Positions 8,397 to 13,429 of a DNA stretch of 13,429 nt are shown here, one piece after another. Numbering within the stretch: the stretch's first letter is position 1; each line of letters opens with the position of its first letter. The notes beneath the pieces were generated by a model. That model did no database searches. It was not told the origin of the DNA and saw only the letters and a list, made by a program, of their open reading frames with translations. Source of the DNA: Larix sibirica (lineage: Eukaryota; Streptophyta; Pinopsida; Pinales; Pinaceae); the NCBI GenBank assembly GCA_004151065.3, contig NWUY0300025942.1, positions 15,941-29,369 of the forward strand, read 5' to 3'. The position numbers and the translations under genes were made by a program.

Positions 8397-8984
8397 TGAT
8401 CAAATATTGACCTTTGTTGACTTCCTTTTGTAAACATTATGATTCAATTTATTGTTGAGAAGTTGTGATATCAAAACTCATAATTTTTATTATGGGTGAT
8501 GCACCCATCCTTTGGAAGCTTAGTGTTTGAGATGATCCAGATTTTTCCAAAGGTATTAACCATTCAATTAGTACCTTTGTGCAAAATATGGATCATGTTA
8601 GACATTAGGTTGGGAAAGGGTGGGTGCATAATCCACAATAACAATTATGAGATTTGTTGTCACAACATCTCAAATATCATAATTGTTATTGTGGGTTCTG
8701 CACTTGTCCTTTGGAAGCCTAATGTCTAATATGATCTCGATTTTGCACAAAGGTACTAATCATCACCCGTCCTTTGGAAGCCTAGTGTCTAACATGATCC
8801 AAAATTTGCACAAAAGTACTAATCGAATGGTTAGACAAAATATGAATCATCTTAGTCAATAGGATTCCAAAGGATGGGTGCAGAAGCCACAATAAAAATG
8901 ATGAGATTTGGTATCACAACCTCACAACAATGAACCCAATCATGATTTTATGAAGGGTAGCCAACATAAGTCAATATTTGACCA
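8397..8984. mobile_element. Compound foldback element, MITE-like
   Basis: The outer arms 8397-8519 and 8862-8984 are both 123 bases and align as inverted complements without gaps, at roughly 78% identity by eye, from TGATCAAATATTGACC to GCACCCATCCTTTGG. Inside, one ~100-bp module (TCATAATTKTTATT, CCTTTGGAAGC, GATCC, GCACAAAGGTACTAAT) occurs five times: forward (about 8455-8563), reverse (8564-8666), forward (8667-8760), shortened forward (8761-8832) and reverse (8833-8930). Two hairpins are thus joined through a fifth copy. No transposase is encoded. No clear target-site duplication is visible, so the outer limits may extend further; both flanks hold TGTTAC (8378-8383 and, inverted, 8995-9000). 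Confidence 0.8.
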
Positions 8985-9169
8985 CCAAAATATTGTAACA
9001 AACAAGTACATAAGAAGAATCAAACAAAACATTGGTGACTTGGAATTCCCAATCATCTTGTAACCTATAACTGAGTCTAGGTCATCATATTTATGATTTT
9101 AACATGATTTTATACACAACACAAGTATAAAGAATATAGAATATACATCTAATTCCTAAATATTATCAT

Positions 9170-10380
9170 CATATGATTATTAGAGTAACATCCTTCATTG
9201 CCTTTGTGTACTTTATAAATCACAAAAGTGTACTAGATACATTAAGGGATATGCATAGTACAAAATTATACATGAACATATTTTCAATTATCCAATACAC
9301 ATTCATCACATTCCCTTCTATATTATCAAACATAATTACTTATTCCATACTTATATTTTCTATTCTAATTCCACTGACCCTCATAATGAAGTATACCTAG
9401 ACATCCTTGAGATACTGCTTTGTAGTACAAGGAAGCATTTTCCTTGTTTTGAGTTCATTCAAAAAACGTTTGCATGATGCAAGTAGGTCTTCTAAAAAAA
9501 TCCTAAAGTGAGTACATAGAAATCTATGCACATTTCGACATTCTCCATTTAGGGTTAAGTTTTGTAGTAAGGACTAGAAACGTGTAAGCATATAGATATT
9601 AAAGGCTAATGGTTCAAAATTAACTAAGGTTAATGGTTTTATGGTCTTCTTATCATTCATTTTTTTCACTCTGTAGATAGACAATAGAGCCTAAAAATCT
9701 ATACTAGAAACATAAAGGAGTACGAATGGTAATGAGTAAATTTTTTTTTTTGCATTAGTCATTTTTGAATTCATCAAATTCCTTATATATTATCAAGCTT
9801 AGTTACATATTTGATACCTACATTTTTAATTCGCATGCCAACCGACATTTCTTTGAAGTGTATCTGATATAGTCCATTGATTTGTCTACCTTACTCAAGT
9901 ATCATTCATAGCATCATTGCATGGTGCAGGAAGGTACTCACAAAGAAGCATGCCATTTGGGTATTATTTGTTTAGGGATTATGGGTTTTTTGTAAAGGTC
10001 TATCTAGGCGTAAGTTTTTATACATTAAGATATAAGGGGTGAGGTTTTATCGTTTAGGGTCAACTAAGGTTTAAATTAAGGGTTTTAGGGTCCTTTAATC
10101 ATTCAATTCATTTAACATTTAGGGGGACACCACAACCCCAAAGAGTTTGCTAGTAAGGGGATATGCATAACAAGGAATTGAACATGAACAAGTTTATGAT
10201 AATAAAATTGATATTAATCACACAACCTATAATATGAAACTTGAATACATATTTAGTACATCTATTATCTACTTACACTCCATTAACTATCGTTGCATTA
10301 GAGTATACTTTTACCTAATTAAGCTACTACTTTGTAGTCTATTCAAATATACTCATTACTACAGGACATTCTCTTGTATG
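9170..10380. repeat. Degenerate ~450-bp tandem repeat, about 2.7 units
   Basis: Shared landmarks recur at regular offsets. TATTATCAA(A/G)C is at 9321 and 9788. TGCATGRTGC is at 9471 and 9918. CTTTGTAGT is at 9418 and 10330 (912 bp, two units). GGATATGCATA is near 9250 and 10160. TTAACTAAGGTT/TCAACTAAGGTT lies near 9620 and 10060. Units differ by many substitutions and small indels, so this is an old satellite-like array or nested duplication. A 75-codon hydrophobic ORF at 9173-9400 lies in unit 1, is not conserved in the others, and is not called as a gene. Confidence 0.65.
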
Positions 10381-10541
10381 TAACATGTGCCTTATCTTCG
10401 AGGTAGATTGCAGTTTGGTCTATGGATCTAGGTATGAATAATTTTAATTGTTGCCATCTCACCAATCAAATGTTAGAATCTAGGTATATACTATTATATT
10501 CTCATAGTAAAATCTTTTTACTCCCCCATTATATTTTCTTG

Positions 10542-10557
10542 TTATTGGTTTGATGTT
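10542..10557. repeat. Target-site duplication of LINE 2, left copy
   Basis: TTATTGGTTTGATGTT is identical to 12350-12365. The two copies bracket the whole LINE 2 insertion exactly, with poly(T) directly inside this copy. Confidence 0.93.
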
Positions 10558-10571
10558 TTTTTTTTTCTTTT

Positions 10572-10798
10572 CGGAGGAAAAAATAATAATTTTATTATAT
10601 GAGAATAAAATGACATATCAAAGATATATGCCTAAGCATATATTTTTGCCAAAAAAATGCCATAGCCAATTGTTCCAATAGAGAAGTCTGTTAAAAGGTA
10701 TAATAGGCCTTGTACATGTATGCCTTGATAAAACCATATAAACTTTTGGTTTGAAATATCGAGCAAAATAAAAAATAAGAAAAGGATCCTGATCCACT
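10572..10798 (-). other. 3' UTR of LINE 2
   Basis: About 227 AT-rich bases lie between the RNase H stop (10801-10799) and the poly(A) tail. Minus-strand ATG-opened frames here read nothing recognisable. An imperfect palindrome around 10619-10650 (ATATC...GATAT, AAGCATAT) may be a weak hairpin. Confidence 0.6.
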
Positions 10799-12349
10799 TT
10801 ACCACCCTTTCTGTAAAACTGTCCCTTCAATAAAAGGCTCGTGATAGTATTCAAAATGTTCATCGTTTAGTTGTTTTGATATTAACCATTGTCCTACAGC
10901 CATTTGCAAGCCTTCTTTAGATAAGGCATCAACAATCCTGTTGTGCTCCCTATACACATGTTGACAAGTGAAGGAGTCGAAGCTTTTCTTTATTAACTTT
11001 ATTTCTTCTAATAAAGTAGCTAATTGTACATTGTGACACTGGTAGACCTCCTTCACCCAATTTATAACAAGCATAGAGTCCCCAAAGATTTGGATGTTAT
11101 TGCATCCTTTTTCCAAAGCAAACGAGAGGAGTAGTTTTAAGGATAAAAGTTCTGCAAAATTGTTGGAGCCTTCACTCAATCCAACTTTAATCTTGAAAAA
11201 ATGAGTGTCAGAGAAGTGAAGAACACATCAACCACCACATGTTGAAGGCTCTCCTTGGGCCACTCCATCAAAATACCCCCACAGGATTTGTTTATTAATG
11301 GATTCCTCTGTAATAATGCTGATGGCATGATCCCTTTTTTCTCGGGGAAATAAAGAAAGGATACTCAAGCCTTGAGAGGCAACCAAATCAGGTGTTTTAA
11401 GCTTGTTGTGAAAAATAGAGTTGTTCCAGGCCATCCATAGCCCCCAACAAATGATGAGAGGGAGGGCCTTGATAGGACGATTATCTGAGTTAGGAATCCA
11501 ATTTTGTAAAGCTTCTACCATACTATCTCCCTGCCATCTTAAGTCCCACGATAGGAGCCTAGCGCTTTCATTCCAAACCGCCTTTGAAAAAGGACACGAA
11601 AGAATTAGATGGTGTACATTTTCTAAGCTATCCTTGCACAAGGGGCACCAACCCAGCCTGATGATATGTCGCTTTTGAATATTATCCTAGGTTGGAGCTT
11701 TGTTTTCCAAAATACACCACATAAGCAACTTGGCTTTGGAATGGCATTTGAATTTCCAGAGCCCTTTCCACCACCACATAGGCTCTCCTGCAATGATATT
11801 TTTAATTAGTTGTATGTATCATTTTTTGGGGGTGTAGGAGCTTGTGGCATCCAATGCCCATATTAATTCATCCTCCCTGTCTAAAATTCTAGTGTGACCT
11901 TAGCCTAATGCGTTCGTGAATTCAGTCCATACTCTTGCGTCATCACCTTCCAGATTTAATTGAAGTGCAAACTTCCAGCCTTGGTTCCATAAGGTCATGG
12001 AGGGGATATCAAAAACCTATCAAAGCTGATAATATCCTTGGTCCTGTAGCACGGTTAATACAGACTGGGGGAGGATATGGGCTCTTCCACTTCCTGGTCA
12101 CGGTTCTGAACCCAACCTTACTATATGTCCATTGCTGACCTTCTAGGAAAGACCATCCCCAACTAAATCAAACACTTGCAACACTGTTTTCCATCACTCT
12201 TCCAAGGAATCTAGTGCAATATATTTATAAATGAAAACACCAGTCCATAGACTATGAGTTGAGATAAATCTCCAAACTCCTTCCACCAGAGCTTTAGAAA
12301 AGAGGAAGATGTTGTTCAATCCCCACCCCCTTGCGACTTTTGGAAGGGC
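10799..12349 (-). pseudogene. LINE 2 ORF2 C-terminal part (distal RT, zinc-knuckle region, RNase H)
   Basis: One uninterrupted frame of 517 codons runs to TAA at 10801-10799 with no frameshift. It opens ALPKVARGWGLNNIFLFSKA and VEGVWRFISTHSLWTGVF, typical of plant LINEs just past the RT core. It continues with GDGLS-stop-KVSNGHIVRLGSEP, DREDELIWALDATSSYTPKK, WWWKGLWKFKCHSKAKLLMW and the knuckle CPLCKDSLENVHHLILSCPF. The RNase H domain has all four expected acidic positions: FDG (11269), NNFAEL (Glu near 11152), FGDSMLVINW (11083-11075) and HNRIVDALSKEG. Nine in-frame stops (first bases 12196, 12145, 12100, 12022, 12019, 11902, 11821, 11689, 11230) make it non-functional. The endonuclease and catalytic RT motifs were lost by 5' truncation. 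Confidence 0.93.
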
Positions 12350-12365
12350 TTATTGGTTTGATGTT
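12350..12365. repeat. Target-site duplication of LINE 2, right copy
   Basis: TTATTGGTTTGATGTT, identical to 10542-10557. The LINE reading frame begins at the very next base on its left, 12349, so the duplication marks the exact 5' junction. Confidence 0.93.
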
Positions 12366-12470
12366 GTTACTTAAATGATTTTATTTCCTTTGTTGGACTA
12401 ATTAAATGATATAGTAGGGTTTTGTTGGAGGATCCTAATAGATTAGTAATTTATAAATTCATTTTTTTTT

Positions 12471-12559
12471 GCATTAGTGCTCCACATGAGTGCTATGATA
12501 TATTTCTCATACTTGAATTGGAGAAATGATACTCCCAACACAATGTGGAGTACTAATGC
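12471..12559. repeat. Short inverted repeat, possible small MITE remnant
   Basis: GCATTAGTGCTCCACAT (12471-12487) and ATGTGGAGTACTAATGC (12543-12559) are inverted complements with one mismatch over 17 bases, enclosing 55 bases. A T-run precedes the left arm. There is no coding content. Confidence 0.55.
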
Positions 12560-12567
12560 CATTGATG

Positions 12568-12650
12568 GTCCAAGACCAAAGTGGATCATATGTCCCCAAA
12601 CCAAAGTAGAGCATTGGTCCTCCCATACCAAAGTGGAGTACTAATTTGCA
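12568..12650. repeat. Short tandem repeat with ACCAAAGTGGA motif
   Basis: Three adjacent copies of a roughly 28-30-bp unit containing ACCAAAGTRGA start near 12575, 12600 and 12629. The last unit ends GGAGTACTAATTTGCAT and shares GGAGTACTAAT with the right arm of the neighbouring inverted repeat, so both may belong to one repeat family. Confidence 0.6.
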
Positions 12651-13429
12651 TCAGAGAGAAAGAAAATGAACCTACAAATAAAGGGAGATTAAATCCCTTT
12701 GAACTTGCATCCATGTTATACAAGAAATTGCCGCTTGTTTGGACATCACACTTTCCTCTCATTTCTTGTTCATGTTTCCTATTGTAAAAAAATAATGAAA
12801 TCCGCCATTTACTTGCAAAGGAGAGGTAAAACCTTAAAACCCAACAAATACAATAGAACTCAAACAAAACTAGGTAAGAAAAGATGGATAGTTTTAATAA
12901 ATTGAAGAATTATGAAAAGTTATAGAATAGTTAGTAGTGCACTTGTTCTTTAACTGCTCTTTATCATATCCATTACATGAACTCATGTGAGAATTTATAT
13001 TTAGTTAAAAATAAAGTAAGAAAGAACTAAAAAGATGTCACATCTAGAGAAAATATTCAATAGAAATTTTCAATACCCGAATCATCTAAACATCCGTAGA
13101 TATGGCGACTGCAGTACATAAGGTGTACAACACTCTTCGAACTTCAAACTGTATCATTTACACAAGGGGCATAAGATGTATAATCAACTAACCAATACTT
13201 TGTTTAGTTAACAACTTTTAACATCTTACCAATACAATTAAAAACAAAAGATGTCATAATACATACTTGCTTGAGCTTCGCTTGGTCCCGAAAATAATTT
13301 ATTCTCTACTAAATAACGCCAACCATGTGAAAGTGGGAGCTCACCCGATCCCTCCCCCCCCTCACATCACTCTCAATTCCCCATAACCCATCTATCTAGT
13401 GCAAAATAAATTAAATTAACATAAAATAA
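12651..13429. other. AT-rich DNA without an identifiable gene
   Basis: Short ORFs here overlap on opposite strands and resemble no protein family. An eight-C run lies at 13354-13361. I see no RNA gene, terminal repeat or regulatory site that I could defend. Confidence 0.6.

Larger units (their letters stand above)
10558..12349 (-). mobile_element. LINE 2: 5'-truncated L1-type LINE insertion (1792 bp)
   Basis: The insertion starts (minus strand) at 12349 inside the distal RT region and ends with a poly(A) tail, seen as poly(T) interrupted by one C at 10558-10571. Perfect 16-bp target-site duplications flank it. Truncation at the 5' end, a 3' poly(A) and a long direct repeat are the hallmarks of target-primed reverse transcription. 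The 3' UTR is 10572-10798. The element is on the same strand as LINE 1 and shares its domain order (zinc-knuckle region, then RNase H), so the two are of the same broad class. Confidence 0.93.

Noticed and set aside
9173-9400. 75-codon plus-strand frame, hydrophobic and membrane-like
   Set aside because: It lies in a T-rich degenerate tandem repeat and the frame is not kept in the other units; hydrophobicity follows from base composition.
1-13429. CRISPR array, prokaryotic operon or phage-like system
   Set aside because: No regularly spaced identical short repeats and no dense same-strand ORFs; the content is plant retroelements and AT-rich repeats.

Overview
The window looks like repeat-rich nuclear DNA from a seed plant with a large genome; a gymnosperm is possible, but this rests on overall texture and is an inference. 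It is AT-rich, has no intact long ORF, and holds decayed plant retroelements: a Ty1/copia relic and two L1-type LINEs with the RNase H domain usual in plant LINEs. It also holds a 5S-rRNA-like relic, a large foldback repeat and several low-copy tandem repeats. I found no intact protein-coding gene, functional RNA gene or CRISPR array.

Layout. 1-1260: AT-rich DNA with short degenerate direct repeats and a less AT-rich patch (about 1000-1210). 1262-2243, minus strand: 3' end of a Ty1/copia element (end of RT, RNase H, polypurine tract, 250-bp LTR). The copia homology stops beside an unresolved base (n, 2240) and an AT microsatellite. 2396-2840: tandem repeat built on a 36-bp core. 2840-3990: AT-rich, nothing identifiable. 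3996-4434, minus: a frameshifted coding relic with a coiled-coil-like N-terminus, preceded on its strand by a leader-like region with intron-like signals (to about 4900). 5080-7960, minus: a heavily broken LINE (RT, zinc-knuckle region, RNase H) carrying internal tandem duplications of 144 and 59 bp.

8143-8347: a 5S-rRNA-like segment on the minus strand followed by a 67-bp tandem duplication, reminiscent of Cassandra-type TRIM LTRs. 8397-8984: a compound foldback element made of five copies of one module in alternating orientation. 9170-10380: about 2.7 degenerate units of a ~450-bp tandem repeat. 10542-12365: a second LINE, 5'-truncated, with perfect 16-bp target-site duplications and a poly(A) tail (seen as poly(T)). 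Its 517-codon frame has no indel but nine stops, most explicable as C-to-T/G-to-A changes. 12366-13429: AT-rich DNA with a short inverted repeat and a short tandem repeat.

The elements do not form a cooperating gene system. The window reads as layered insertions and decay. The most informative parts are the TSD-flanked LINE and its mutation pattern, the 5S-like/foldback neighbourhood at 8.1-9.0 kb, and the unidentified broken gene at 4.0-4.4 kb.
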